Origin: Campylobacterales bacterium
GTDB lineage: Bacteria; Campylobacterota; Campylobacteria; Campylobacterales; Sulfurospirillaceae
Direction of reading: 5' to 3'
DNA: 64,000 nt
Assembly (NCBI GenBank): GCA_016930915.1
Contig: JAFGFU010000027.1
Location: 1-64,000 of the forward strand
Shown here piece by piece: positions 25,956 to 34,970 of the stretch (the stretch's first letter is position 1; each line of letters opens with the position of its first letter). The notes beneath the pieces were generated by a model. That model was not told where the DNA came from. It did no database searches and saw nothing but the letters and a program-made list of their open reading frames with translations. A program made the position numbers and the translations under genes.

Positions 25956-26675
25956 ATGAATAAGTATTTAGAACAGTTAATTGCGCTTTCAAAGTTAGAT
26001 AAAGAGATTGATGATTTTGCACCACGCATTGCGAAAGTTGAGAAAATGTTAAAACTTTCTTTAGATAAAGAGAAAGAGTTAAAACTTCAAGTAGAAGCAT
26101 TGGCTACAGATATTGCAGAGGCAAAACTCAAAAAAGGAAAAAATGAAGCCCATTTAGCTGAATTATCTTCCAAACTGAAAGATATCACCAAAAAAAGTGC
26201 GCTCGTTAAAACAGCAAAAGAGATTAAAGCGCTTCAACTTGAAGAAGAAATTTCAAAAGAGCAGTGTGATTTTGCGAATGATGAAATTAATCGTTTAGAG
26301 AAGATTATTGAATTAAAACAAACAAATAGCGTAATGATTGAAGAAAAAATTGTAGAAGTTTCTAAAGAGTCTGAGAGTATTAAAACATCTATTGATTCGC
26401 AAATTCAAGCTATTGAGGAAGAGCGAAAAGATGTTTATAAAGCCAAAGAAGAGCTTCTTTCTGAAATGAGTCAAAAAATCTTGACATTTTATGAAAAAAT
26501 TAGAAAATGGGCAGGAAACTCCACCGTTGTTCCTGTTAAAAAGCAAGCATGTTATGGTTGTTTTATGCGTCTTAATGATAAAACCTATGCAGGTGTTATG
26601 AAACAAGATGATATTGTAACGTGCCCACATTGTGGACGTATTTTATATAAAGAGATTGAGGAAGCAAAGGCGTAA
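25956..26675 (+). CDS. flgZ: FlgZ-like coiled-coil/zinc-ribbon protein (RpoN partner)
   Basis: 239 residues. A long antiparallel coiled coil (about 5-175) is followed by a C4 zinc ribbon: CYGCFMRL near 200 and CPHCGRIL near 224. This is the architecture of H. pylori HP0958 (FlgZ), which stabilises RpoN and binds flagellin mRNA; its genomic neighbours, nif3 upstream and waaA downstream, agree as well. A link to the sigma54-type flgB promoter seen in this window is plausible but inferred. CT398-type proteins are the wider family. Confidence 0.88.
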   Translation: MNKYLEQLIALSKLDKEIDDFAPRIAKVEKMLKLSLDKEKELKLQVEALATDIAEAKLKKGKNEAHLAELSSKLKDITKKSALVKTAKEIKALQLEEEISKEQCDFANDEINRLEKIIELKQTNSVMIEEKIVEVSKESESIKTSIDSQIQAIEEERKDVYKAKEELLSEMSQKILTFYEKIRKWAGNSTVVPVKKQACYGCFMRLNDKTYAGVMKQDDIVTCPHCGRILYKEIEEAKA

Positions 26676-26677
26676 GC

Positions 26678-27853
26678 TTGAGCTTTTTTTATTATGTTTT
26701 GGCAACGCTGTTGTATCTTTTGGCGTTGCCTCTTTTAGTCTACCTTCGCTTTAAAACAAAGTATCGAAAATCAATTCCCGCTCGTTTTTTTATGAAGCAC
26801 AATGCGCCTTTTTCAAAAGAAAATGGTATTTGGTTTCATGCGTGTTCTTTTGGGGAAGTACGTTCCTTGCGCCCTTTGATAGAAAAAGTTTCTAACCCGT
26901 TAGATGTTCGTATTAGCGTCATTACCCAGACAGGATTTGAGGAAGCACAAACGTATACAGACGCACAAGTCCGTTATTTGCCCTATGAAATTTTTTTACC
27001 TTTTTGGATGAAGAGGCAAAAAACGTTGATTGTGATGGAAGCAGAATTGTGGCCAATGCTTTTTTGTATTGCCAAAGTTAAAGGGATGAAAACGGTTTTG
27101 CTTAATGCCCGTATTTCTGATCATTCGTATGCATCTTATCAACGTTTTGCGTGGGTGTATCGCTGGATATTTGGTTATGTAGATATTATCCTCGCACAAA
27201 GTAATCGCGATGCAGAACGTTTACGCTTTTTAGGAGCTAAAGAGGTTTATGTTGCAGGGAACATTAAAACGTTTCAAGATTATACACCGACAAAGCAGTA
27301 TTTTAAAAAGGCACAAAAGCGAGTTGTTATTTTAGCGAGTACGCATGAAGGGGAAGAGGAACTTATATTATCGCATATCAAACTTCAACCTAATGACCAG
27401 CTCATTGTTGTGCCAAGACATCCTGAACGTTTTGAGCGGGTCAATATATTTTTGAACACGTTTGCTTTAAATGAGGGAAAGTGTTATGCAAGATTCTCGT
27501 TGGATATGTCTATGGTGCAAGATATTATACTATGCGATACAATGGGAGAGTTAGTTAATCTTTATGCCATAGCAGATGTAGTGATTTTAGGGGGTTCTTT
27601 TAAGGATGGTATTGGTGGTCATAATCCACTAGAGCCTGCTTATTTTGGTGTTAAACTCATTAGTGGAGAGTTCATTTTTAATCAAAAAGTATTGTTTGAA
27701 TCCGTAGAAAATGCCTTTACATGTAAAGAGGAAGATTTAGAAAATATTTTTGATCGTATTGACAATTATCCTAGCAGTGCGATTGCTCATCGTGGCGATA
27801 TAGCGCCACTTTTGGATAAAATATTAGGAAATGAAAATGGAAAAAGCGTATAA
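26678..27853 (+). CDS. waaA: 3-deoxy-D-manno-octulosonic acid (Kdo) transferase
   Basis: 391 residues from a TTG two bases after flgZ. An N-terminal membrane anchor (about 3-22) precedes a GT-B fold of family GT30: WFHACSFGEVRS near 51 contains the catalytic-region Glu, MEAELWPML near 121, and the C-terminal GGSFKDGIGGHNPLEPA near 307-323. It adds Kdo to lipid IVA in the inner membrane. One TTTACATGTAAA copy encodes FTCK near 348. The end overlaps the pseudouridine synthase gene. Confidence 0.96.
   Translation: MSFFYYVLATLLYLLALPLLVYLRFKTKYRKSIPARFFMKHNAPFSKENGIWFHACSFGEVRSLRPLIEKVSNPLDVRISVITQTGFEEAQTYTDAQVRYLPYEIFLPFWMKRQKTLIVMEAELWPMLFCIAKVKGMKTVLLNARISDHSYASYQRFAWVYRWIFGYVDIILAQSNRDAERLRFLGAKEVYVAGNIKTFQDYTPTKQYFKKAQKRVVILASTHEGEEELILSHIKLQPNDQLIVVPRHPERFERVNIFLNTFALNEGKCYARFSLDMSMVQDIILCDTMGELVNLYAIADVVILGGSFKDGIGGHNPLEPAYFGVKLISGEFIFNQKVLFESVENAFTCKEEDLENIFDRIDNYPSSAIAHRGDIAPLLDKILGNENGKSV
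27716..27727. repeat. TTTACATGTAAA, in waaA (FTCK)
   Basis: Perfect copy near the C-terminus. Confidence 0.95.
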
Positions 27854-28565
27854 ATTATTAGCATTGCAAGAGGGTATTTCAAACCGTGCTGCTAAAGAGT
27901 TAATTGACAGGGGCGTAGTGTATGCTGCTGGAAAAAAAGTGAGTGTTGCTCGTGAAGAGCTAAGTCCGAGTACAAAATTCAAAGTTGAGAAGATTGCACC
28001 TATTAAGGTTTTATTTGAAGATGAGTATATTATGGCTGTGGATAAACCTGCATTTATAACCTCAGAGGAGGTTGCTGAGATTAAGAAATTACCACTTTTG
28101 CATCGCTTAGATAGAGAAACCAGTGGGGTATTGCTTTTAACCAAAGATGATGCCTTTCGTGAAAAAGCTGTGAATGCATTTAAAAAACGCGAAGTTCAAA
28201 AAGAGTACATTGCTATTGTTGAAGGCAAAGTTGTTGAGGCAGTAGATGTGAATGCACCTATTTTAACGATTAAAAAAGGCAATTCTGCTTATAGTAAAAT
28301 TAGTCCTGATGGTAAAGAAGCCATTAGCCATATAGAGCCTTTAATGATTGAAGGGAAGCGTTCTAAAGTCAAAGTGAAAATTGAGACGGGACGAACACAT
28401 CAAATTAGGGTGCACCTTAAAAGTATTGGCGCTTCTATCTTAGGTGATACAGAATATGGCGGAAGACCTTATAAACGTTTAATGCTTCATGCCTCTAAAA
28501 TTATGCTCTTAGGTTACATTTTTCAGAGCAAAGAACCTGAAGATTTTATTAAATTTATCGCATAA
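27837..28565 (+). CDS. RluA-family RNA pseudouridine synthase
   Basis: 242 residues from ATG 27837, which is 7 bases after AGGA; ATG 27831 is too close to it. An S4-like N-terminal domain (about 1-48) precedes the catalytic domain with HRLDRETSGVLLL (near 84-96), containing the catalytic aspartate, and the C-terminal RTHQIRVHLKSIG. It isomerises uridine in rRNA or tRNA; the exact target cannot be told from sequence. It overlaps waaA by 17 bp and is the last gene before a hairpin-bearing gap. Confidence 0.92.
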   Translation: MEKAYKLLALQEGISNRAAKELIDRGVVYAAGKKVSVAREELSPSTKFKVEKIAPIKVLFEDEYIMAVDKPAFITSEEVAEIKKLPLLHRLDRETSGVLLLTKDDAFREKAVNAFKKREVQKEYIAIVEGKVVEAVDVNAPILTIKKGNSAYSKISPDGKEAISHIEPLMIEGKRSKVKVKIETGRTHQIRVHLKSIGASILGDTEYGGRPYKRLMLHASKIMLLGYIFQSKEPEDFIKFIA

Positions 28566-28737
28566 ATACTTTAAAAATAAACCATTATAAAGTACCATAA
28601 AATGGTACTTTCATGCAATTTGCATCTCTTTAAATAGGATGCTATCTTTAAGGTTTTATTTAGTTTAAAGTATTCTTTGGATAAACTTCTACTCGTTAAA
28701 AAAAGTACCATGAATAGATTTTTAAGAAGGATAATCT
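28566..28737. promoter_or_regulatory. 172-bp gap before ffh: probable promoter/regulatory region
   Basis: The gap carries an inverted repeat, a further half-repeat (AAAGTACCAT at 28702-28711), the small inverted repeat TGCAATTTGCA near 28614-28624 and AT-rich DNA. The long plus-strand series probably restarts here, since ffh and the ribosomal genes follow. No single -10 box stands out. Confidence 0.4.
28589..28611. terminator. Inverted repeat AAAGTACCAT / ATGGTACTTT after the pseudouridine synthase gene
   Basis: A perfect 10-bp stem with a 3-base loop lies 24 bp after the pseudouridine synthase stop. It lacks a long T-run, so termination is uncertain. The arm AAAGTACCAT recurs once more at 28702-28711, 27 bp before the ffh start, so a protein-binding role is possible too. 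Confidence 0.5.
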
Positions 28738-30078
28738 GTGTTTGAGGTTTTAACCGATTCGTTTCGAAGTGCCATTAATAAAATTCGTTTCAGCGATGAT
28801 GAAAAGTCTTTAAAAAGTGCGTTAGAAAATCTAAAAAAAGCACTCCTTAAAGCAGATGTTCATCATAAAATTGTACGTGATTTATTACGTCAAGTAGAGA
28901 TAGAAACTAAAGCAAAAGGTATTGGACAAGCCAACTTTTTACGCTCTTTAAAAACCCATTTAACAGATATTTTAACCGTTCCTGGTAGACAGGGATTTGT
29001 ATTTGCTTCAAAGCCACCAACAACTGTTCTAATGGTAGGACTTCAAGGAAGTGGTAAAACAACCACAACGGTTAAGTTGGCAAATTATTTAAAATTAAAA
29101 CAAAAAAAAGTTTTGGTTGTGGCATGTGATCTTCAACGTTTAGCTGCTGTAGAACAATTAAAACAGCTTTGTAGTGCCAATGAGATTGACCTCTACTTTG
29201 AAGATGAAAGTGTTAATCCTCTTGCGATTGCAAAAAATGCAATGAAAAAAGCTAAAGAAGGGCTTTATGATGTTGTATTAATCGATACAGCGGGTCGTTT
29301 AGCTATTGATACAGAATTAATGGAACAGTTAGAGTCTATTAAAAAAGAAGTGACTCCTGATGAAGTTTTTTATGTAGCAGATTCGATGACAGGGCAAGAT
29401 GCTGTACGTAGTGCCGTAACATTTCATGAAAAAATTACACTCAGTGGTGTCATTTTAAGTAAATTTGATGGCGATGGCAAAGGTGGTGTCGCCCTAGGTA
29501 TTGCTGAGCAAACCAATGTTCCTCTTCGTTTTATTGGTGTAGGTGAAAAGGTAGCAGATTTAGAGCACTTTATTCCTGATCGTATTGTCAGTCGTTTAAT
29601 GGGCGAGGGTGACCTTGAGACATTGGCTGAGAAAACGAGCGCAATTATTGATGAAAAACAAGCTAAAGCAATGAGCCAAAAAATTAAAAAAGGTCAGTTT
29701 AATTTCAATGACTTTTTAGAGCAGATGGAACAGATGAAAAAGCTTGGAAGTATGAAGTCTTTGATTGGGATGATTCCAGGACTCTCTTCTGTCGCAGGAA
29801 AGCTTCAAGATGTCGATATGGAAAACTCTGTGGAGATGAAACGCATTAAGGCAATGATAGGATCAATGACGAGAAAAGAGAGAGAAGACCCAGAATTACT
29901 CAATAACAGTCGAAAAAGAAGAATCGCAGAAGGTTCAGGACTTTCGCAAGTGGAAGTCAATCGCTTCTTAAAACAATTTGGAAATGCAGCGAAAATGGCA
30001 AAGAAATTTTCAGGCAAAAAAGGAATGCAAGACTTACAAAACATGCTTGCACAAAATAAACACGCACACCTTCGTTAA
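28738..30078 (+). CDS. ffh: Signal recognition particle protein Ffh
   Basis: 446 residues from GTG 28738, preceded by AAGGATAA. N and GTPase domains: [10 protein letters not shown] (101-110), DTAGR near 186, TGQDAV near 220 and [10 protein letters not shown] near 240. The methionine-rich M domain starts near 310 and ends in [12 protein letters not shown]. With 4.5S RNA it delivers nascent membrane proteins to FtsY. It leads the classic ffh-rpsP-khpA-rimM-trmD-rplS order. Confidence 0.98.
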   Translation: MFEVLTDSFRSAINKIRFSDDEKSLKSALENLKKALLKADVHHKIVRDLLRQVEIETKAKGIGQANFLRSLKTHLTDILTVPGRQGFVFASKPPTTVLMVGLQGSGKTTTTVKLANYLKLKQKKVLVVACDLQRLAAVEQLKQLCSANEIDLYFEDESVNPLAIAKNAMKKAKEGLYDVVLIDTAGRLAIDTELMEQLESIKKEVTPDEVFYVADSMTGQDAVRSAVTFHEKITLSGVILSKFDGDGKGGVALGIAEQTNVPLRFIGVGEKVADLEHFIPDRIVSRLMGEGDLETLAEKTSAIIDEKQAKAMSQKIKKGQFNFNDFLEQMEQMKKLGSMKSLIGMIPGLSSVAGKLQDVDMENSVEMKRIKAMIGSMTRKEREDPELLNNSRKRRIAEGSGLSQVEVNRFLKQFGNAAKMAKKFSGKKGMQDLQNMLAQNKHAHLR

Positions 30079-30084
30079 GGTGTG
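30065..30084 (+). terminator. Hairpin over the ffh stop codon
   Basis: CACACCTT-CGTT-AAGGTGTG forms an 8-bp stem; the ffh TAA lies at the loop/stem border. Only a weak T-rich stretch follows, so it may be a partial terminator or an mRNA-stabilising hairpin, with some read-through into rpsP. Confidence 0.5.
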
Positions 30085-30107
30085 ACGGTTTATATCTACA
30101 TGTAACC

Positions 30108-30119
30108 TTTACATGTAAA
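30108..30119. repeat. TTTACATGTAAA, between ffh and rpsP, paired with a partial copy
   Basis: Perfect copy; the core ACATGT also occurs at 30098-30103 (TCTACATGTAAC), the two centres being 13 bp apart. Confidence 0.95.
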
Positions 30120-30158
30120 TCTAAGCCGTACAAACAAAATTTTAAGGAGACCATAAAA

Positions 30159-30389
30159 ATGGCAACAGTTGTAAGATTAACACGAATGGGTAGAAATAAA
30201 GCACCATTTTACAGAATCGTTGTAACAGACAGTAGAAAAAAACGTGATGGTGGTTCAATCGAGACGATTGGTTATTATAACCCACTAAGTAATCCTCAAA
30301 CTATTAAAGTAGATGAAGAGAGACTTGCTTATTGGAAAAGCGTTGGCGCAAAGCTGAGTGACAGGGTTGCAAAAATCACTGGTAAATAA
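30159..30389 (+). CDS. rpsP: 30S ribosomal protein bS16
   Basis: 76 residues, short form typical of the phylum. [19 protein letters not shown] at the N-terminus and the GYYNPL segment are diagnostic. An AAGGAG ribosome site lies 10 bp before the ATG. It assembles early in 30S central/body domains and is co-transcribed with 16S maturation and tRNA methylation genes downstream. Confidence 0.98.
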   Translation: MATVVRLTRMGRNKAPFYRIVVTDSRKKRDGGSIETIGYYNPLSNPQTIKVDEERLAYWKSVGAKLSDRVAKITGK

Positions 30390-30391
30390 CC

Positions 30392-30637
30392 ATGATTGAG
30401 AAATTTCTCGAAGAGTTTGCCAAACTTTTGGTAGACAATCCAATGGGTGTTAGAGTTGAGAGAAGTGATGTTGATGGAACATTTTGTGAAGTAGTTATCT
30501 ATGCCGATAAAATTGACACAGGTAAATTAATTGGCAAAGATGGGAAAATGATCAATTCGCTCAAAACACTTATTTCTGGATGTAAAGCGAAAGACGGTAT
30601 CTCTTATCGAGTGACGGTCAAAGCAAACGATGAATAA
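30392..30637 (+). CDS. khpA: KH-domain RNA-binding protein KhpA
   Basis: 81 residues with a single type II KH domain; the RNA-binding GxxG loop is IGKDGKMI near 50-57. In other bacteria KhpA pairs with KhpB/Jag and binds many mRNAs and sRNAs. It starts 2 bp after rpsP and overlaps rimM by 8 bp, the usual arrangement between rpsP and rimM. Confidence 0.93.
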   Translation: MIEKFLEEFAKLLVDNPMGVRVERSDVDGTFCEVVIYADKIDTGKLIGKDGKMINSLKTLISGCKAKDGISYRVTVKANDE

Positions 30638-31169
30638 TCAATCTACACTCATTGAAGTCGCTCAAGTCGGGCGACTCGTGGGTCTTAAAGGGGAGTTGAA
30701 GCTACATCTTCAGTGTGATTTTCCTGAACAATTTAAAAAAGGCAAAACGTTTACCACTCAAAAAGGGGATACGCTTGAAGTCTTTTCTTATAACAGTGCG
30801 CGAGAGTTAATCTCTTTTGTTGGGTATCAAGAAAGAGAATTGGCGGCAAAGCTTGTCAATACTATTCTTTATACATCGCAAGAGGCTTCCATGAAAGAGT
30901 GCGCCCTTAAAGAGGGTGAGTTCTTTTGGTTTGATATGATTGATGCGCATGTGATTGATGCAGATGGTACGCTTTTGGGAATTGTGCAAGAGATTGAACG
31001 TATTGCCAATACGGATTATTTGGTGATAAAAACGGATAATGCGTTATTAGAAAAAGGGTATGCTAAATCCTTTTATATGCCTTATATTGAGCGCTATATT
31101 TGTGCGTTTGATAAAGTGCGTAAAGAAGTACACAGTCAAGATGGTTTGGGTATTTTGGAGAACTCCTAA
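30630..31169 (+). CDS. rimM: 16S rRNA processing protein RimM
   Basis: 179 residues. The N-terminal RimM domain starts [17 protein letters not shown], and the PRC-barrel domain (about 95-175) includes [16 protein letters not shown] and the late [10 protein letters not shown]. It binds bS19 and the 30S head during maturation. It overlaps khpA by 8 bp and its stop overlaps the trmD ATG by one base. Confidence 0.96.
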   Translation: MNNQSTLIEVAQVGRLVGLKGELKLHLQCDFPEQFKKGKTFTTQKGDTLEVFSYNSARELISFVGYQERELAAKLVNTILYTSQEASMKECALKEGEFFWFDMIDAHVIDADGTLLGIVQEIERIANTDYLVIKTDNALLEKGYAKSFYMPYIERYICAFDKVRKEVHSQDGLGILENS

Positions 31170-31861
31170 TGCAGTTTTCCTATGTGACACTCTTTGAAGG
31201 GTTGATCGCTTCTTATTTTGAAGATTCAATTTTAAAACGTGCCATTGCAAAAGGGCTTTTAGAAATTACTTTTTTGAATCCTAGAGATTATACAAAAAAT
31301 AAACACGGCAAGGTAGATGATTATCAGGCCAGTGGTGGAGCAGGACTTGTTCTTTTTCCTCAACCTTTATTTGATCTTTTGCGGAGTATGAAAGAAAAAT
31401 CGCCTGATGCGTATATTATTTTTCCTACGCCCGCAGGAAAGCTTTTTACGCAAAATGATGCTAAAAGGCTTGCGCATAAAGAGCATTTGGTTTTTGTAAG
31501 TGGTCGTTATGAGGGAATTGATGAACGTGTCATTGAAACGTTTGCTGATGAGCTTTTTTGCATTGGAGATTATGTTTTAACCGGGGGTGAACTTCCAAGT
31601 CTTGTCATGAGTGATGCGATTAGTCGTAACATTAAAGGCGTTCTTGGGAATGAGGATTCTTTAAGCATAGAGAGCTTTGAAAGCCCCCTTTTGGAGGCGC
31701 CGTGTTTTTCAAAGCCACCTCTTTATGAAGATAAATCGGTGCCCTCAGAGTTTTTAAAGGGAAACCACGCTAAAATCACAGGCTTAAAAAATAAAATGTC
31801 TGAATCTAAAACAAAATATTTCAGACCAGATCTGTTTTCTCGCTTTAGCGTGAAGTACTAG
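31169..31861 (+). CDS. trmD: tRNA (guanine-37-N1)-methyltransferase
   Basis: 230 residues. SPOUT methyltransferase with the trefoil-knot AdoMet site: [13 protein letters not shown] near 49, GRYEGIDER near 112, and [12 protein letters not shown] near 132-143. It methylates G37 next to the anticodon, preventing +1 frameshifts. Essential in most bacteria. It continues the ffh-rplS operon with no gap. Confidence 0.98.
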   Translation: MQFSYVTLFEGLIASYFEDSILKRAIAKGLLEITFLNPRDYTKNKHGKVDDYQASGGAGLVLFPQPLFDLLRSMKEKSPDAYIIFPTPAGKLFTQNDAKRLAHKEHLVFVSGRYEGIDERVIETFADELFCIGDYVLTGGELPSLVMSDAISRNIKGVLGNEDSLSIESFESPLLEAPCFSKPPLYEDKSVPSEFLKGNHAKITGLKNKMSESKTKYFRPDLFSRFSVKY

Positions 31862-31880
31862 AATGATAAAAGGATAATAG

Positions 31881-32237
31881 ATGAGAAATAAATATATCGA
31901 AGCTTTTGAAGCAGGACAGATTTCTGCGAAGAATGTTCCTGATTTTAGAGCAGGTGACACAGTAAGAGTTGCTGTAAAAATTGTTGAAGGCGATAAACAA
32001 CGTATTCAAAATTTTGAAGGTATGTGTATTGCTAGACGAGGTTCTGGTACTGGCGAGACCTTTATGGTAAGAAAAATCAGTGCAAATAGTGTGGGTGTTG
32101 AGAGAATTTTCCCAATTTACTCAGACAGTATTGATGAAATTGTTGTAGTAAGACGTGGTGTAGTAAGACGTGCAAAACTTTTCTATCTTAGAGATAGACG
32201 TGGTAAAGCTGCAAAAATTAGAGAACTTAGAAAATAA
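31881..32237 (+). CDS. rplS: 50S ribosomal protein bL19
   Basis: 118 residues: [20 protein letters not shown] near 23-42, [16 protein letters not shown] near 51-66, [10 protein letters not shown] and the basic C-terminus [14 protein letters not shown]. It sits at the 30S/50S interface. An AAAGGATAA ribosome site precedes the ATG; the operon ends just downstream at a clear hairpin with a T-run. Confidence 0.98.
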   Translation: MRNKYIEAFEAGQISAKNVPDFRAGDTVRVAVKIVEGDKQRIQNFEGMCIARRGSGTGETFMVRKISANSVGVERIFPIYSDSIDEIVVVRRGVVRRAKLFYLRDRRGKAAKIRELRK

Positions 32238-32245
32238 TACTTTTT

Positions 32246-32274
32246 GGGGTAGTAGCATAGAGTGTGCTACTCCC
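32246..32274 (+). terminator. Intrinsic terminator of the ffh-rplS operon
   Basis: GGG-AGTAGCA pairs with TGCTACT-CCC (one bulged base) around a 7-base loop, immediately followed by TTTCTTCTTTTTT. It lies 8 bp after the rplS stop. Confidence 0.85.
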
Positions 32275-32317
32275 TTTCTTCTTTTTTATTCCCCAACTTC
32301 CTTTTTAAAAGATTTTC

Positions 32318-33181
32318 ATGAAAATTCAAGAACATTGTTTAGACTGTATTTATGATCAAAGTAAACGAGTTTGTAAGCTTTTACATGTAAAAGCTGAAAA
32401 AGCAGATGCCATTGATACTTTGGCCAAAGCGATGATTAAGACATTTGATATGAACCAAACTCCTCCTAACAATGCCGCACCTTTGTATGAAGCGATTGCA
32501 GAGATTTTGGAAGTTGAAGATTTGTATGCACAATTTAAAAAAGAGTCATCTCAAAAAGCTCAGGCATTTATTCCTCTTTGTCAATCGCATCTTGAAAAAG
32601 CAGAAGATATCTTTCTGGTTGCTACAAAAACAGCGGTTGCTGGAAATGTGATTGATTTAGCGGCTGTTATGCTTTATGATTTAGAAGAAGAATTGGAAAA
32701 AATTTATCATACGCCCTTTGCTATTGATGATGTCTCTTCTTTACGTCAAAAACTTGAAACCACAACAACATTGGTTTATTTAGCCGATAATGCGGGCGAA
32801 GAGATTTTTGACAAGCTCTACATTCAAACGATTAAAAAGCTTTATCCTCATATTGTTGTGTACTATTTTGTACGGGGTCGACCGATTATTAATGATCTTA
32901 CATGTAAAGATGCCTTTGCCTCTAAAATGGATGAAGTTGCAAGGATTGTGGACAGTGGGGTACCTACACCAGGTCTTGCTTTAGAGTTAATGAATGATCA
33001 TGCTCGGAGTATTTTTTATAAAGCAGAGTGTATTATTGCAAAAGGGATGGGAAATTATGAGTGTTTGGGCGAAACGAAAGGTTTGCCTATTTTCTTTCTT
33101 TTTAAAGTTAAGTGTAATGTCGTTGCAAATGCGGTAGGCGCAAAATTAGGTGATATTGTGTGTCAGGCCTCTCATCCATAA
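32318..33181 (+). CDS. DUF89/ARMT1-family metal-dependent phosphatase-like protein
   Basis: 287 residues. The N-terminal CLDCIYDQ (two cysteines), the central YLADNAGEEIFDKL near 151-164 and GMGNYECLGE near 247 are DUF89 hallmarks; the aspartate/asparagine set binds a divalent metal. Characterised relatives are damage-control phosphatases acting on sugar phosphates or related metabolites. The exact substrate here is unknown. A TTTACATGTAAA copy encodes LHVK near 23 and a one-mismatch copy lies at 32897. Confidence 0.82.
   Translation: MKIQEHCLDCIYDQSKRVCKLLHVKAEKADAIDTLAKAMIKTFDMNQTPPNNAAPLYEAIAEILEVEDLYAQFKKESSQKAQAFIPLCQSHLEKAEDIFLVATKTAVAGNVIDLAAVMLYDLEEELEKIYHTPFAIDDVSSLRQKLETTTTLVYLADNAGEEIFDKLYIQTIKKLYPHIVVYYFVRGRPIINDLTCKDAFASKMDEVARIVDSGVPTPGLALELMNDHARSIFYKAECIIAKGMGNYECLGETKGLPIFFLFKVKCNVVANAVGAKLGDIVCQASHP
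32380..32391. repeat. TTTACATGTAAA, in DUF89 gene (LHVK)
   Basis: Perfect copy near the N-terminus; CTTACATGTAAA recurs at 32897. Confidence 0.95.
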
Positions 33182-33201
33182 GGTTATTTGAGGAATATAG
33201 A

Positions 33202-33696
33202 ATGAGAAAAATTTTCAAAACACATGCAACATCGCAGCGATTTGAACAATTTATTCAAAAGTATCGTATTCAAAGAGAGTACCTTTTTATTAATCGAAAA
33301 ATGGTAACGAGGGCACTTTTTATTGGAATATTTATTGCGTTGATTCCCATGCCTTTTCAGATGGTAGCTGTTGTGGGAATGATATTTTTTGTAAAATTTA
33401 ATGTTCCCCTTGCTCTTTTAATGGTTTGGTTGAGTAACCCCTTAACGATGCCTTTTATGTACTATATTGAATATATCACAGGATGTTATCTGCTTGGAAT
33501 TGAGCCACAATCTGTGGTGTTTAGTCTTGAGTGGTTTGAGAGCCATTTTTCTAAGATTTTTTTACCCTTGTATGTGGGAACACTTTTTTATGCAGCAATT
33601 ATTGCTCCATTGCTCTATGTTGTTGTTGATCGTTTGTGGATTTATTCGGTACGTCAAGAGCGTAAAAAAAATCGACTCAAGAGGGGCTCTCTTTAG
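33202..33696 (+). CDS. DUF2062 membrane protein
   Basis: 164 residues from ATG 33202 behind TGAGGAATA; an upstream GTG would overlap the previous gene and has no ribosome site. Three hydrophobic segments (about 37-68, 70-87 and 112-141) include FQMVAVVG and WLSNPLTMPFMYY, the conserved DUF2062 core. Function unknown; relatives are often near glycosyltransferase or lipid genes. It ends inside a bidirectional terminator. Confidence 0.82.
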   Translation: MRKIFKTHATSQRFEQFIQKYRIQREYLFINRKMVTRALFIGIFIALIPMPFQMVAVVGMIFFVKFNVPLALLMVWLSNPLTMPFMYYIEYITGCYLLGIEPQSVVFSLEWFESHFSKIFLPLYVGTLFYAAIIAPLLYVVVDRLWIYSVRQERKKNRLKRGSL

Positions 33697-33703
33697 AGAG
33701 CCC
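33684..33703. terminator. Bidirectional terminator between DUF2062 and aminotransferase genes
   Basis: GGGCTCTC-TTTA-GAGAGCCC is a perfect 8-bp stem that includes the DUF2062 stop codon. It lies 2 bp past the stop codon of the convergent aminotransferase gene, so it serves both transcripts. Confidence 0.75.
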
Positions 33704-33704
33704 T

Positions 33705-34865
33705 TTATCGTTCAGTATAAGCAGCATGCAGGGCTTTTACTCCTTCTTCAATCTGTTCTAACGTAGAATTTGTATAATTGAGTCTGCCATAAGAGCTAAT
33801 GCGTTTATCAGAAAAAAAGACACTTCCTGGCACAAAAGCAACTCCTTTTTTAATGGCTCTATCAAAAAGTTGCATGCTATCAGCACATTTTTTGAAATTT
33901 ACCCAAAGAAACATACCTCCCTCAGGAATTACAAATTCTATACTCTCTCCAAAATAACGTTTTAATGCCTCCACAAGAGCATCTCGTTTGGGGCGATAAT
34001 ATTCAACGAGTTTTTCAATATGGGTATTTAATTCGCCTTTTTCCATCATGCGTGCACAAATGTATTGAAAAAATTTCGAATTTTGCAGATCTGTACTCTC
34101 TTTTGAGAGGGTAAGTGCGCTAATAATCTCTTGAGGTGCTTTAATCCATCCAATTCGAAAATCAGGTGCGAGTGTTTTTGAAAATGTGCCTAGCGCAATG
34201 GTAAGCGTCGGCAGTAAGTCAGCAAAAGAGACCGTTGATTTTCCATCGTAACGTAATGCTTCATAAGGGCTGTCTTCGAGTAAAATAACATTATATTTTT
34301 GTGCAATTTTGACAACTTCTTGACGATTTTCTAAACTATAAGAGTATCCTGTTGGATTTTGAAATACAGGGATGGTGTAAAAAAACTTTGGTTGATATGT
34401 TTTAAACAGCCTTTCAAGTTCTTGGGTGTCAACTCCATTAGCATGCAAAGGAACGGCTTTGATGGTGGCATTATACATATGAAAAAGTCCTAAAGCCGCC
34501 AAATAACTAGGATCTTCTACGATAATACAATCTTGTTCATCTAAAAAGGTTTTACACACCAAATCAAGTCCTTGCTGAGAGCCGTTGGTTAGCATGATTT
34601 CAGAGGCTAGAGCGTGAGTATATTTTTTAGCAATTTCTATTTTCAGTGCTTCAACACCAGAGGCATTACTGTATTGAAATAAGCGATTATCTTGCGTTTC
34701 AAAGAGATTTTTTGCATGTTTTTCAATATTTTCACGTGGAAAAAGTGCAGCGTCAGGAAGCCCACCTGCAAATGAAATGATTGAATTTTGAGAGGTTAAA
34801 TCGAGAATAGTGCGTGTAAAAGAACGTGATGCTGTCGTGATGCGTTTTGCAAATTTGCTTTTCAT
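33705..34865 (-). CDS. PLP-dependent aminotransferase, class I/II (2-aminoadipate/MocR-core type)
   Basis: 386 residues from ATG 34865 (an open frame extends upstream but lacks homology-like sequence and a ribosome site). Fold-type I signatures: ISFAGGLPDAALFP near 30-43, NPTGYSYS near 173, and the PLP lysine in LGTFSKTLAPDFRIGWI near 225-241. The closest families are LysN-type 2-aminoadipate and multi-substrate aminotransferases. No HTH domain is present, so it is not a MocR regulator. Substrate cannot be set. It is divergent from the AraC-family gene. Confidence 0.85.
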   Translation of the reverse strand: MKSKFAKRITTASRSFTRTILDLTSQNSIISFAGGLPDAALFPRENIEKHAKNLFETQDNRLFQYSNASGVEALKIEIAKKYTHALASEIMLTNGSQQGLDLVCKTFLDEQDCIIVEDPSYLAALGLFHMYNATIKAVPLHANGVDTQELERLFKTYQPKFFYTIPVFQNPTGYSYSLENRQEVVKIAQKYNVILLEDSPYEALRYDGKSTVSFADLLPTLTIALGTFSKTLAPDFRIGWIKAPQEIISALTLSKESTDLQNSKFFQYICARMMEKGELNTHIEKLVEYYRPKRDALVEALKRYFGESIEFVIPEGGMFLWVNFKKCADSMQLFDRAIKKGVAFVPGSVFFSDKRISSYGRLNYTNSTLEQIEEGVKALHAAYTER

Positions 34866-34958
34866 AAAAAAGTACCTTTTAAAATAATCTGCAAAAGTAT
34901 AATGGATTGGATATTTTTCTACCACAGAAAATAAGGGATTATCTTTGTCCATTTGTGC

Positions 34959-34964
34959 TATAAT
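34959..34964 (+). promoter_or_regulatory. TATAAT just before the AraC-family gene
   Basis: A consensus -10 box lies only 7 bp before ATG 34971. Transcription from it would begin at or next to the start codon, suggesting a leaderless mRNA, or the box may be fortuitous in this AT-rich gap. Confidence 0.35.
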
Positions 34965-34970
34965 TTTTCC

